Program-made: the position numbers and the translations under genes | The notes under the pieces: model-generated | Databases searched by the model: none | What the model was told of the DNA's origin: nothing | Seen by the model: the letters and a program-made list of their open reading frames with translations, nothing else | Part shown: positions 15,846-24,682 of the stretch, in pieces | How positions within the stretch are numbered: position 1 is the stretch's first letter | Layout of the letters: each line of letters opens with the position of its first letter | Assembly (NCBI RefSeq): GCF_002387895.1 | Contig: NZ_DGLI01000037.1 | Span: 1-64,000 of the forward strand | DNA: 64,000 bases | Reading direction: 5' to 3' | Source of the DNA: Clostridium sp. UBA4548 | Lineage (GTDB): Bacteria; Bacillota; Clostridia; Clostridiales; Clostridiaceae

Positions 15846-17537
15846 ATGAAAAAGGGGTTAGGGAGTAAGGTACTTAAGCTAATTAGTACAATTTCTTTTG
15901 TGTCAATGGGGTTAATCTTATTAATGAACTTTGTTTTGTTTAAGGTGTTGTTTACAAACATCCAAAATGAAGTGAAGACGAGTATTGTTGAAGGGACTAA
16001 AATAATTAATGGTAGCACTATTGAAAAAATTATAAGTGATAAATCAATGGATAGTACCGAATATAAGCAATTACAAAATCAAATGCTAGTATTTAAAAGT
16101 GATAAAGATTTAAGTTTTTTTTATACTTTAACGAAAAGTGGAGAGAAAACCCACTTTTTAGTTGATGGAAAGATTTCAGATGTAAGTAAGCTAGGTGAAG
16201 AGTATATTTTTACTAAAGACATAGAAAAGGCATTTAATGGAGAAATATTATACACAAAAAAGCCTGTTAAGGATTCCTATGGAACATTCATTTCTGCTTA
16301 TGCACCCATTAAAAATTCAACTGGTAAAATAATTGCTATTGCAGCTGTAGATAAGAATGTAGAGTATTTTATAAATATGAGGAAAACTATACTTGTAAGC
16401 ATTGGTATATCATCAATTGTTATTATGATATTGTCTATAATAGCTACTACAATATTCTCAAAGAAAATAACCTGCAATGCTAAAAAAATAGAAGAAGCTT
16501 TGATGAAAGTGGCTAATGGTGAAATGAATACAAACTTAAACATAAATAGCAAAGACGAATTTCAAAGTATTGGAGAATCAATCAATAAACTTTCAAATAA
16601 ATGTAGTGAAACTCTTAGGGTTATAAAACAAACTTCAGCAAGTTTGTTAGAAGACTCAGAAACACTGTCAGCACTTTCGGAAGAAATGGCAGCATCAACT
16701 GAGTTGGTGTCTTCATCCGTAGAGGAAGTCACTACTAGATCATTAGAAGAGGCTAGAGAAATATCAGAAGTGGATAATAATCTAGTTAAATTTGGAACAG
16801 GATTAAATGAGTCTGCTGATTTTATAAACATTGCAAATAATACAGTTCAGGAAATGAACCTTGAAGCTCAAAAAAGTAATGAAGATATTTTAATCCTTGA
16901 TAAGTCAGTAAAAAATATTGCAACGGCTTTTCATGATGTAAGACAAAATATAAATAATCTTAATGTAAATATATCTCAAGTTAGTGAAATAACTGATTTG
17001 ATAAATTCAATTGCAGAGCAGACTAACTTACTTGCTTTAAATGCTGCAATTGAAGCAGCACGTGCTGGAGAGGCAGGAAGAGGATTTTCTGTAGTAGCAG
17101 AAGAAATAAGAAAGCTTGCAGAAAAATCTAGAGAATCTTCAGAAGGAATTAGCAGACTAATTGAGAGAGTTTCCTTAGATAGTCATATAGTAGTAAAAAC
17201 CTCTAGTGATATGGAAGATAAACTTAATGATGAAAGTAAAATAATACAGGGCACTATTATTTCCTTTAAAAATATTATCTCAAAAATGGGACAAGTTTCT
17301 GAGTTAACAATAAAAACAAATTCAAATATTGGCTCTCTAAATTGTGACAAGGATAAAATATTGAAGGGAGTAGAGGTTATAGCGGCGGGTTCTGAGGAGG
17401 TAGCTTCATTTACAGAGGAAATACTTGCATCTTCACAAGAGATTAACTCATCTTCACAAGAAGTTGCAGTTTCATCTCAGCAACTTCGTAAAAAAGCAGA
17501 AGAGATGATAGGAGCAGTAAACTATTTTACTGTTTAA
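15846..17537 (+). CDS. Methyl-accepting chemotaxis protein
   Basis: Membrane chemoreceptor of 563 aa. A first membrane helix (about 13-35) is followed by a roughly 140-residue extracytoplasmic Cache-like sensor domain, a second membrane helix (about 178-202), a HAMP linker and a long cytoplasmic four-helix signalling domain. The hairpin tip that binds CheA/CheW is intact (EQTNLLALNAAIEAARAGE and GRGFSVVAEEIRKLAEKS). There is no C-terminal tethering pentapeptide. Start ATG at 15846 follows a GGGGACGGGTGA stretch. The ligand is unknown; no other chemotaxis genes are nearby. Confidence 0.93.
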   Translation: MKKGLGSKVLKLISTISFVSMGLILLMNFVLFKVLFTNIQNEVKTSIVEGTKIINGSTIEKIISDKSMDSTEYKQLQNQMLVFKSDKDLSFFYTLTKSGEKTHFLVDGKISDVSKLGEEYIFTKDIEKAFNGEILYTKKPVKDSYGTFISAYAPIKNSTGKIIAIAAVDKNVEYFINMRKTILVSIGISSIVIMILSIIATTIFSKKITCNAKKIEEALMKVANGEMNTNLNINSKDEFQSIGESINKLSNKCSETLRVIKQTSASLLEDSETLSALSEEMAASTELVSSSVEEVTTRSLEEAREISEVDNNLVKFGTGLNESADFINIANNTVQEMNLEAQKSNEDILILDKSVKNIATAFHDVRQNINNLNVNISQVSEITDLINSIAEQTNLLALNAAIEAARAGEAGRGFSVVAEEIRKLAEKSRESSEGISRLIERVSLDSHIVVKTSSDMEDKLNDESKIIQGTIISFKNIISKMGQVSELTIKTNSNIGSLNCDKDKILKGVEVIAAGSEEVASFTEEILASSQEINSSSQEVAVSSQQLRKKAEEMIGAVNYFTV

Positions 17538-17556
17538 AAGTAAAATATTTAAATTG

Positions 17557-17597
17557 AAGTACTATACATAAATAAGTATGGTACTTTTATTTTTTAT
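17557..17597 (+). terminator. Terminator after the chemoreceptor gene
   Basis: An 11-bp stem (17557-17567 with 17576-17586, one G-U pair) is followed by TTTTATTTTTTATAG. Confidence 0.75.
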
Positions 17598-17835
17598 AGA
17601 ATAAATATTTCATTGTTATGGAATAACTAAAATGAACGGAACAGGTAACCATTAGGCTTTTAAAATGAGAAATATTTATGTTCATGTAGACTGGTAAAGC
17701 TTATCTCTTGGTGGATGAAGTTAAAATCCAGATTTAATTAACATAAACCTTTCTTGTCTTAACAAAGGCATTTGTGATGGATGGTCTTACTATGGAGGTC
17801 TAAATTAGTTTACAACATGAAAAGGAGAGAAAAAC

Positions 17836-18546
17836 ATGAAAAACAAAAGAAATAAAGTAATGTTATTAGCAGGTATAATAGCACTGATTACTATGCTTAT
17901 TTTTAGTGAAACTTATGTTAAGGCTGGGGACAATGAAAATAAATATCCTTTTAAGCTACCCGCACTACCGTACAGTTATGAGGCACTAGAACCATATATA
18001 GATACACAAACTATGACAATTCACCACCAAAAACACCATCAAGCTTATGTAGATAACTTAAATAAGGCTTTAAGTAATTATCCTGACTTACAAGGAAAAA
18101 CTCTTGAAGAGCTATTAGTGAATTTAGAACAGGTACCACAGGAAGTTAGAGAAGCCGTAAGAAATAATGGTGGAGGACACTACAATCATAGTTTCTTTTG
18201 GATCATCATGGGAAAAGATAAAGGCGGGGAACCAAAAGGAAAATTAAAAGAAGATATAGTTAAATCCTTTGGATCTTTTGATAACTTTAAAAAAGAATTT
18301 AAGGATGCGGCCTTAAAGAGATTTGGAAGTGGATGGGCATGGCTTGTTAAAGGTGAAGACGGTAAGTTAAAAATAATAAGCACTCCTAATCAAGATAGTC
18401 CAATTATGGAAGGCATAACTCCAATACTAGGAATTGATGTTTGGGAGCATGCTTATTATTTGAAATATCAAAATAAAAGAGGGGACTATATTGATGCTTG
18501 GTGGAATGTAGTTAACTGGGAACAAATCGAGAAGGACTATAAATAG
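17836..18546 (+). CDS. sodA: Exported Mn/Fe superoxide dismutase
   Basis: Dismutates superoxide to oxygen and hydrogen peroxide. The 236-aa product has an extra N-terminal segment of about 30 residues (Lys/Arg-rich start, hydrophobic core, VKA cleavage-like end), absent in cytoplasmic enzymes, so it is probably secreted or membrane-anchored. Metal ligands are all present: His63 (TIHHQKHH), His118 (GHYNHSFFW), Asp201 and His205 (DVWEHAYY). Gln186 in STPNQDSP is the position typical of Mn-type enzymes. AAAGGAG precedes the ATG. It is a single-gene unit with its own terminator. Clostridial spore-coat-associated SODs exist, but location here is inferred from the signal-like N-terminus only. Confidence 0.93.
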   Translation: MKNKRNKVMLLAGIIALITMLIFSETYVKAGDNENKYPFKLPALPYSYEALEPYIDTQTMTIHHQKHHQAYVDNLNKALSNYPDLQGKTLEELLVNLEQVPQEVREAVRNNGGGHYNHSFFWIIMGKDKGGEPKGKLKEDIVKSFGSFDNFKKEFKDAALKRFGSGWAWLVKGEDGKLKIISTPNQDSPIMEGITPILGIDVWEHAYYLKYQNKRGDYIDAWWNVVNWEQIEKDYK

Positions 18547-18591
18547 TTGTTTTAAAGATAGAGAACAAGTACAAATAGTAGATATTGTATA

Positions 18592-18642
18592 GTGGCTTTC
18601 TATATATACCCCAAGGTGGGATGTATAGAAAGCTATTTTATA
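18592..18642 (+). terminator. Terminator after sodA
   Basis: A long imperfect stem (about 18593-18612 with 18617-18635) is followed by TATTTTATAT. Confidence 0.7.
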
Positions 18643-18730
18643 TCTTAAACTTAAAAAAATAAGAAATTAAATTAGAATAATAAGAGATATAAAATTAATC
18701 GTAAAAACTAAATATACAGATAAATAGTTA

Positions 18731-18758
18731 TTGACAAGTTATTGGCATATGCTATAAT
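18731..18758 (+). promoter_or_regulatory. Vegetative promoter of the glutaredoxin/permease genes
   Basis: TTGACA at 18731-18736 and TATAAT at 18753-18758 with 16-bp spacing are both exact consensus boxes. A 9-bp inverted repeat (18768-18776 with 18790-18798) in the transcribed leader could be an operator or an RNA hairpin. Confidence 0.8.
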
Positions 18759-18847
18759 AAATGTAGGTTGAGTTTGAAATTCAATTTTCCAAACTCAAGT
18801 ATATTAAAAAGTTAAATAAATAATCAATTTATTTGGAGGTAAAATAT

Positions 18848-19081
18848 ATGAATATTACAGTTTATTCAACAAATACTTGCCCATGGTGTGTAAAAGTTAA
18901 GGAGTACTTAAAGGAAAATGATGTTAGCTTTAAGGAAGTAAATGTAGCTGAAGATCGTGTTGGTGCCATGGAAATGGTAAAAAAATCAGGTCAAATGGGG
19001 GTTCCAGTACTAGATTTAAATGGAACTATAGTTATTGGCTTTGATAAAGAAAAAATAGATTTAATATTAAATCTCAAATAA
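18848..19081 (+). CDS. Glutaredoxin-like redoxin (CPWC)
   Basis: A 77-aa thioredoxin-fold protein of the glutaredoxin/NrdH-like type. The active site STNTCPWCVKVKEYL has the CPxC motif near residues 10-13. The cis-proline strand MGVPVLDLNGTIVIGFD and the C-terminal helix are complete. The ATG at 18848 is preceded by GGAGG at good spacing; an earlier in-frame TTG overlaps that site and is rejected. It has a consensus promoter, and the two permease half-genes follow after a perfect palindrome, suggesting a functional link such as reducing a substrate before export. Confidence 0.9.
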   Translation: MNITVYSTNTCPWCVKVKEYLKENDVSFKEVNVAEDRVGAMEMVKKSGQMGVPVLDLNGTIVIGFDKEKIDLILNLK

Positions 19082-19118
19082 AGGCCTTTAACTGTAATAA
19101 CCTTGAAAGAATATAACT

Positions 19119-19154
19119 ATAATTTAGGAGCATAATATTATGCTCCTAAATTAT
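19119..19154. repeat. 36-bp perfect palindrome without spacer
   Basis: The left 18 bases are the exact reverse complement of the right 18 bases (centre between 19136 and 19137, core AGCATAATATTATGCT). There is no T run after it on either strand, so it is not an ordinary terminator. It lies between the glutaredoxin gene and the split permease and could be an operator, a transcript-stability hairpin or a partial terminator. Confidence 0.8.
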
Positions 19155-19218
19155 GAAGTTAATTAAATTTGAAGTTTAGAACCTTAGGAAATGGATTTAA
19201 CAATTGAAAGGAGAAATT

Positions 19219-19698
19219 ATGTTTACAACAATTACCTATATACTTGCAATAGGATTAACAATACTATCATTAATAAAAGACAAAAAGAAAACAAAAATGG
19301 CTCTAAAAAAGTCATGGAAATCTTTTGAAAATATTTTACCTCAATTTTTAGCAATTGTATTACTTATAGGAATAATGTTATCAGTTATGAGTCCCAAAAC
19401 TATATCAGCTCTAATTGGAGAAAATTCAGGTGTTCTCGGTATGATTATCACAGGAGTGATTGGGTCTATAACTCTTATTCCAGCCTTTATTGCATTTCCG
19501 CTAGTTGCTGCACTATACGAAAATGGGGCAGGAATTGCACAGATAGCAGTATTTGTTTCAACACTTATGATGGTTGGAATAGCTACAGTACCGTTAGAGA
19601 TAAAATACTTTGGAAAAAAAGCAACCCTAAGTAGAAATATTTTGGCCTTAATATTTTCATTTGTAGTAGCAATAGTTATGGGGGTAGTTTTAGCATGA
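19219..19698 (+). CDS. Permease half, N-terminal part of a two-gene membrane permease
   Basis: A 159-aa membrane protein with about four hydrophobic segments, resembling one half of the predicted-permease family that includes ArsP (PF03773-like). The segment TGVIGSITLIPAFIAFPLVAAL is the repeated core seen in such permeases. The FCSCS motif of ArsP is absent. ATG at 19219 has AAAGGAG upstream; the earlier TTG at 19204 lacks a site. It overlaps the next gene as ATGA. The pair probably forms one transporter from two polypeptides; substrate unknown. Confidence 0.75.
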   Translation: MFTTITYILAIGLTILSLIKDKKKTKMALKKSWKSFENILPQFLAIVLLIGIMLSVMSPKTISALIGENSGVLGMIITGVIGSITLIPAFIAFPLVAALYENGAGIAQIAVFVSTLMMVGIATVPLEIKYFGKKATLSRNILALIFSFVVAIVMGVVLA

Positions 19699-20237
19699 TA
19701 AAATTTATGAAAAGATATAAAACTTTTATAATACTATTTATAGTGAATTTAATTCTATTGTTCGCATATCCTACAATAGGTAAAGAAGCTTTTAGGATTA
19801 CTGGAAAGAATATGATTGAAATGCTTTCAGTAATTCCGCCTATATTTGTACTTCTCGGACTTTTAGATGTTTGGGTTAAGAAAGAAACTATGATGAAATA
19901 CATGGGACCTAAATCAGGAATAAAAGGTATACTATTAGGATTCTTACTAGGATCTGCAGCGGCAGGCCCATTATATGCAGCTTTTCCTGTAGCTGGTATA
20001 CTGCTTAAAAAGGGAAGCAAGTTATCTAATGTGCTAGTGTTTATTGGAGCTTGGTCTACAACAAAAATACCACTACTTTTATTTGAAGCGTCTTCCATGG
20101 GTTTAAACTTTATGCTATTAAGATTTGCATTAAACATACCAGTAATAGCCCTAATTGCTATAATAACAGAAAAGATATTAAAAGAAGAAGAAAAAAAAGA
20201 GTTATACGAAAGAGCTTTAACATTAGATGAAAACTAA
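19695..20237 (+). CDS. Permease half, C-terminal part of the two-gene membrane permease
   Basis: A 180-aa membrane protein with about five hydrophobic segments and a charged cytoplasmic tail (KEEEKKELYERA). The core GFLLGSAAAGPLYAAFPVAG resembles the equivalent core of the preceding gene, so the two are homologous halves. Translation is coupled by an ATGA overlap. The full-length permease at 44553-45569 in this window is a single-chain relative, also paired with a redoxin. Confidence 0.75.
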   Translation: MIKFMKRYKTFIILFIVNLILLFAYPTIGKEAFRITGKNMIEMLSVIPPIFVLLGLLDVWVKKETMMKYMGPKSGIKGILLGFLLGSAAAGPLYAAFPVAGILLKKGSKLSNVLVFIGAWSTTKIPLLLFEASSMGLNFMLLRFALNIPVIALIAIITEKILKEEEKKELYERALTLDEN

Positions 20238-20241
20238 TAAT

Positions 20242-20292
20242 AAAGGATATTTTCAAGAAATTTACTAATTGACTTGAAAATATCCTTTTTAC
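20242..20292 (+). terminator. Terminator after the split permease
   Basis: A 16-bp perfect stem (from 20242 and ending near 20288) with a 15-nt loop is followed by TTTTT. It starts five bases after the stop codon. Confidence 0.85.
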
Positions 20293-20398
20293 TTTAAAGC
20301 GCATTAATGAAAATATATTTCCTTGTGCAAATCAAATTTACATATGATGTTTGAGGAAATTTTAAGTTATAAATAATTACTCATAACTACCTTTAATA

Positions 20399-21166
20399 TT
20401 ATTTACTTATTTTTTTACCTACAGCAGCTAAATAGATAGTGAATTCATTTTCACCATCTAGTTTTAACATAGTGTCCACCATAGTTTGATCATAAATACC
20501 TATAGCACAGGTACCACAATCAGTTGATTCACTAGCTAAGTAAAGGTTTTGGCAAATATGGCCTACATCTATAAGAATCTTCTTGTGAGCTGTTACATCG
20601 AACTTCCACTCAGATCTGTAAGGAAGAGTACTCCAAGCAAAAACTACTGAAGCTTTGGAGGCAAATCTTGGAACAAAAGGTTGTTCAAGAGTTAAATCAT
20701 TTATTTTATCTTTAATATTTTCTATTTCATACATAAATAGTAGTTTATGTTCTAAGGGTAAGTATCTATAGATACCTTGGGTTAAACCCTCTACATTTAT
20801 AATAAATAAATAAGTTTCAAAGGAATGAGTAGCTCCACTGCAGGGTACTGTTCTTAAAGTGAAGGTATTATTATCAGAAACCTTAGTTACTCCCTGTGTA
20901 GCCCATAATAGATAGGAAAGCTCTTCTAAAGATAATGGAGCTTCTTCGTATAATCTTACACTTCTTCTTTCCTTTATACATTGAAAAATATTATTATTAG
21001 TTAATATTTCTTCAGTTACAAAAGGTAAGTCTACAATTATTGAATTATTATCATATTCCTTTACAAGGGCTGGCTGTGGAACACCAAGGGCTCTATCAGC
21101 TTTGTGGTTCTTCATTGGAGTAAAGTCAGTTTTTAAAAAATCTCTATTAGTTTTAAATCTTTCCAT
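20399..21166 (-). CDS. SagB/ThcOx-type FMN-dependent oxidoreductase
   Basis: A nitroreductase-fold flavoprotein of the SagB type. Signatures are the FMN-binding CIKERRSVRLYEE segment (about 80-95), LSLEELSYLLWATQGVT, RTVPCSGATHSFETYL, and the late HICQNLYLASESTDCGTCAIG stretch. SagB enzymes oxidise azolines to thiazoles/oxazoles in peptide natural products, but many stand-alone members have other roles, and no YcaO, precursor peptide or transporter is adjacent. GGAGG lies 8 bases before the ATG at 21166; an in-frame ATG at 21181 lacks a site. Confidence 0.85.
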   Translation of the reverse strand: MERFKTNRDFLKTDFTPMKNHKADRALGVPQPALVKEYDNNSIIVDLPFVTEEILTNNNIFQCIKERRSVRLYEEAPLSLEELSYLLWATQGVTKVSDNNTFTLRTVPCSGATHSFETYLFIINVEGLTQGIYRYLPLEHKLLFMYEIENIKDKINDLTLEQPFVPRFASKASVVFAWSTLPYRSEWKFDVTAHKKILIDVGHICQNLYLASESTDCGTCAIGIYDQTMVDTMLKLDGENEFTIYLAAVGKKISK

Positions 21167-21620
21167 TAGTTTTTCCTCCATCCATAGGTTATAGTTTAGT
21201 ATAAAATTATCTCTTTTGTAGTTGATTAATTTTAAAGCAATTGGATTCCTTTAAGATTAATCAAGGAAGTTTAATAGCAGTATATTATTATACTAAATAA
21301 AAACATAAAATGCAGTAACATAAATCACTGTATTTAAATTAAATATATATTTAGTTTCAGAAAATCATTGAAATAGTAATGTTATTTAAGATAATATTAA
21401 ATTAATATAAAAATAAGAAGCATATATTTTTAGAAGTGATAACTAGGCTGAGTAAAGCTTAAGAATGTTTTATGTGCAGGTTATTAATGAATCTAAAATT
21501 AGGATGATAAAACTGAAAACAACTTGTTAGGAAAAGAAAATATGGACAAAGATCCTTAAATCTTGGAACAGGTTTAAGGAAGGTTATAACTTATATTTAA
21601 GAATAGAGTAGGTAATAGAC
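21167..21620. other. Intergenic region, nothing identified
   Basis: About 450 AT-rich bases between divergent genes. No ORF with a ribosome-binding site, no strong hairpin and no repeat were seen; it should contain promoters for both neighbours. Confidence 0.4.
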
Positions 21621-22019
21621 ATGAATTATATAAAAAAGGCTATAGATTTTGGAAAGAGAAAGTCAAAAGAGTTAAAGGTAGAAGTAGGAGCACTATATTT
21701 AGCTTATAAAAGGAAAGATGTAGCTTGGTATGCTAAAGCTTTTGCAATTATTGTTGTTGGATATGCTATGAGCCCCATAGATTTAATTCCAGACTTTATT
21801 CCTGTATTAGGGTATTTAGACGATTTAATTCTTATCCCTTTAGGTATAACTATTGCATTAAAACTTATTCCCAAAAATATAATTGAGCAGTGTAGGGAAG
21901 AAGCAAAGAACCTATTTCAAGGTAAGAAGATAAATAATTGGATTGCAGGTTCAATAATAATACTGCTATGGATAGTTTTCATAGTAGTAATCTTTAGTAA
22001 ATTTAAAGGCAAGAGCTAA
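21621..22019 (+). CDS. DUF1232 (YkvA-like) membrane protein
   Basis: A 132-aa protein with the DUF1232 signature GYAMSPIDLIPDFIPVLGYL followed by DDLILIPLGI, and a second hydrophobic helix at the C-terminus (about 105-125). Family members are small membrane proteins of unknown function, some linked to metal or envelope stress. The ribosome-binding site is weak (GAGTAGGT). A terminator overlaps the stop codon. Confidence 0.85.
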   Translation: MNYIKKAIDFGKRKSKELKVEVGALYLAYKRKDVAWYAKAFAIIVVGYAMSPIDLIPDFIPVLGYLDDLILIPLGITIALKLIPKNIIEQCREEAKNLFQGKKINNWIAGSIIILLWIVFIVVIFSKFKGKS

Positions 22020-22043
22020 TAAAATAGCTCTTGCCTTATTTTA
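22006..22043. terminator. Terminator between convergent genes
   Basis: A 12-bp perfect inverted repeat (22006-22017 with 22026-22037) overlaps the end of the DUF1232 gene and is followed by ATTTTAAG. The convergent gene ends at 22048, so it may serve both. Confidence 0.7.
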
Positions 22044-22047
22044 AGTT

Positions 22048-24531
22048 TTAGTATAAAAAGTTACATACTGGGTTATAGGTATTTAATAGGTCGCCAAGTT
22101 CTTCATACCCTATAGGAATTCTGAATAATCCGTAGGAACTAGGTGTATATTCATCGACTTGATAGAAAAGAACAATTCCATTAGGAGTTAAATAGTATTG
22201 TTGATTGTCACATAAGCCTTCATAGTCGCTTACTAATGGAACTTCTATTTCATCACATTTTTTAACAGCCATATCACTTAACAGATTTTCATAATCACAA
22301 TCATCTTTAAATAAGTCTTCAAGTTCATACTTTTCACCAGTATTAGTGTCAAAGGTTAATGAGCTGAAAATTGTATTATTTTGATCCATAGCTGCACTAA
22401 TATAAATAGAGAATACTATGCAAAGCAATCCTTTTTCCATTAAAGGTACCTGATAAGAAACTTCTACTTCTTTAATATCCTTTTGTTCTGGAACTAGAAC
22501 TTGATTATTTAATAAAGAAGTAACTTCACTAATGATAGCATCATTAATATTATTCTGCACTTCTTTATTTGGTAAATCTTTAATTACTGGATAATCAACC
22601 TTTATCTTTTCAGGCTCTAAGATTTGAGGTTTCAAATTAGCACTAATATCAGTAGTAACATTTATATTTTCTGTAGTTTGTACAGGGGTAGGTACCTCCA
22701 TAGTTTCAGTAATTTCTACTGGTGGAATTACCTCTGTATCAAAATCCAAATTAGTATCAATTGGTTCAGGAACTACATTTGTCATATCTACAGGAGTAGG
22801 AGTTAGGGCACCGTTCATGTTAGCAAGATCCTGCATATTAGCTAAATTACCCATGGTATTAGCATTTTCTGCAGCATTAAAATTACTCATATTATTAACA
22901 TCAGGAAGGCCAGCTTTTTTCACTAATTTATCGCTTCTTCCTTTAAATCTTCTACCATAGCATTCAAAATAATTGATTGATTTTAAATCAACTCCAAAGT
23001 AAGTCCAGTTAAATCCAGTCCATCTATAGCCAGAAGCAGATTTTTTATCTACTCTAGTAAGCCAAGCCCAGAAGGAGCGGCCATTATTTAGCCATATATA
23101 TACATATTGATATAGGCATGGTTTAATTGAACCAGGAGAAACAGCTTTAACCTGTGGACCTCCCATTAAGTTTTGAGAAGATGATTTGCTTGGAGTCATT
23201 GAAGGAGGAGGTCCAGGAGGTTCGCTTTGATTTCCACTTGGAGGAGTTCCACCGTTAGGCCCACCGGATGGAGGTCCAAAAATAAAGTCAAAAGGGTTTC
23301 CAACGCCTCTCTCAGGGTCATTCGTACAATCCCTTCCAAAGCATTGGAAGAATTCAATTCTATTTAAACTAACTCCAAAGAAAGACCAATTTCTACCAGT
23401 CCACCTAAACCCAGTAGCGGTTCTTCTATCTACGTCTAGTAGCCATGCCCAGAAGGAAGTGCCATTTCTAAGCCAAATATAAACAAATTGGAATCTACAG
23501 CGTCTAATAGATTCAGGGGATACAGCTTTAGTCTGTGGTCCACCAAAAGAGCTTTGGGATTGGAAAGAAGCACTTGACTTACTTGGTGTCATTGATGGTG
23601 GCGGTCCAGGAGGTCCTTGCATATTTCTTAAATGCTCTGGAACCTGAAAACTATCCTCTGAAACCTCAAAATCTCCTAAGCAATCCCTTCCAAAACATTG
23701 GAAGAATTCAATTCTACTTAAACTAACTCCAAAGAAAGACCAACTTCTACCAGTCCACCTAAAACCAGTAGCAGTTTTTCTATCTACATCTATTAGCCAA
23801 GCCCAGAAAGAAGTGCCGTTTTTTAGCCAAATATAAACAAACTGAAATCTGCAACGGCTAATAGATTCAGGAGAAACAGCAAAGGGCTGAGCTCCAAAAG
23901 TAGTAGCAGGTTTAGTAGGAGTCATTGATGGTGGCGGTCCAGGAGGTCCTTGCATATTTCTTAAATGTTCTGGAACCTCAGAATCTCTTAAACTATTTCT
24001 TCCATAGCACTCAAAGTAATCAATTCTTCTTAAGTCCACTCCAAAGTATACCCATCTTCGTCCATTCCATCTAAAACCAGAAGCGGTTCTTCTATCTACA
24101 TAAGTAAGCCAAGCCCAGAAGGAACGGCCATTTCTAAGCCAAATGTAAACAAATTGGAATCTACAGGGTCTAATAGAGCCAGGGGATACAGCTTTAACCT
24201 GTGGTCCACCAAAAGACCCTTGGGATTGGAAAGAGGCACCTGACTTACTTGGTGTCATTGATGGAGGTGGACCTGGAGGCCCACCGAGTCCGCCGCCAGG
24301 AGGACCGCCACCAGGTCCACCAGGAGGACCTGGCGGATTAGATGGCCCGAACAATAAGTCAGTAAGTGGATTATTAAGGAACGGTGGTAAGTAACGCTGA
24401 TCACTGGCATCTTTATGAATATAAATATCCTCATCCTCTGAATCATCAAAAGCCTTATTATTTAAAGGCACATAAGATAATTCTTCATCTGTTTCTACAG
24501 TGTAATTAGAATTAGGATTACGCACAAACAT
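22048..24531 (-). CDS. Four-module Pro/Gly-rich repeat protein with C-terminal RsiV-like (DUF3298) domain
   Basis: An 827-aa protein of unknown function. The N-terminus is acidic with no signal peptide or membrane helix. A Gly/Pro-rich stretch (61-90) leads into four near-identical modules at about 114-178, 219-282, 336-401 and 463-527. Each reads roughly F-Q-F-V-Y-I-W-L, R/K-N-G, S-F-W-A-W-L, V-D-R, G-F/Y-R-W-T-G, F-F/Y-G-V, F-x-C-F/Y-G-R. Each is preceded by a GPPGPPPSMTP linker. A Thr/Pro/Asn-rich linker (540-650) follows, then a domain of about 170 residues resembling DUF3298/RsiV (SYQVPLMEKGLLCIVFSIYI, FDTNTGEKYELEDLF, YLTPNGIVLFYQ). The aromatic modules with two conserved Cys suggest a folded beta domain. 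It may be a coat or surface-like protein, but this is inference. Confidence 0.85.
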   Translation of the reverse strand: MFVRNPNSNYTVETDEELSYVPLNNKAFDDSEDEDIYIHKDASDQRYLPPFLNNPLTDLLFGPSNPPGPPGGPGGGPPGGGLGGPPGPPPSMTPSKSGASFQSQGSFGGPQVKAVSPGSIRPCRFQFVYIWLRNGRSFWAWLTYVDRRTASGFRWNGRRWVYFGVDLRRIDYFECYGRNSLRDSEVPEHLRNMQGPPGPPPSMTPTKPATTFGAQPFAVSPESISRCRFQFVYIWLKNGTSFWAWLIDVDRKTATGFRWTGRSWSFFGVSLSRIEFFQCFGRDCLGDFEVSEDSFQVPEHLRNMQGPPGPPPSMTPSKSSASFQSQSSFGGPQTKAVSPESIRRCRFQFVYIWLRNGTSFWAWLLDVDRRTATGFRWTGRNWSFFGVSLNRIEFFQCFGRDCTNDPERGVGNPFDFIFGPPSGGPNGGTPPSGNQSEPPGPPPSMTPSKSSSQNLMGGPQVKAVSPGSIKPCLYQYVYIWLNNGRSFWAWLTRVDKKSASGYRWTGFNWTYFGVDLKSINYFECYGRRFKGRSDKLVKKAGLPDVNNMSNFNAAENANTMGNLANMQDLANMNGALTPTPVDMTNVVPEPIDTNLDFDTEVIPPVEITETMEVPTPVQTTENINVTTDISANLKPQILEPEKIKVDYPVIKDLPNKEVQNNINDAIISEVTSLLNNQVLVPEQKDIKEVEVSYQVPLMEKGLLCIVFSIYISAAMDQNNTIFSSLTFDTNTGEKYELEDLFKDDCDYENLLSDMAVKKCDEIEVPLVSDYEGLCDNQQYYLTPNGIVLFYQVDEYTPSSYGLFRIPIGYEELGDLLNTYNPVCNFLY
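22951..24279 (-). repeat. Four internal repeats in the 827-aa protein gene
   Basis: The repeated linker-plus-module units lie at about 23998-24279, 23686-23949, 23329-23616 and 22951-23220. Copies 2 and 3 are closest to each other at the DNA level; copies 1 and 4 share features such as FECYGR instead of FQCFGR. This suggests an old duplication followed by a recent one or by gene conversion. Confidence 0.85.
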
Positions 24532-24682
24532 TATTAATCTCCTTAGTATTATTACACATTACTATAATATACATTTGTCTTCAGATTGTGCTTTTTTATG
24601 GAGGTATCTATAGTAATTTCTCAAAGATTTAATATTAATATAGGCTAAGTGGAATATCTAAGTGTATAGAGCAAGAGGAAAA

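Noticed and set aside
19676..20137. 153-codon antisense frame over the second permease half
   Set aside because: Opposite-strand shadow of a well-supported membrane protein gene; no ribosome-binding site or family match.
20399..21166. A thiazole/oxazole-modified peptide cluster around the SagB-type gene
   Set aside because: No YcaO cyclodehydratase, precursor peptide or dedicated transporter lies within several kb.
22624..22806. 60-codon plus-strand frame within the repeat-protein gene
   Set aside because: Aromatic-rich shadow of the Thr/Pro linker; no start signal.
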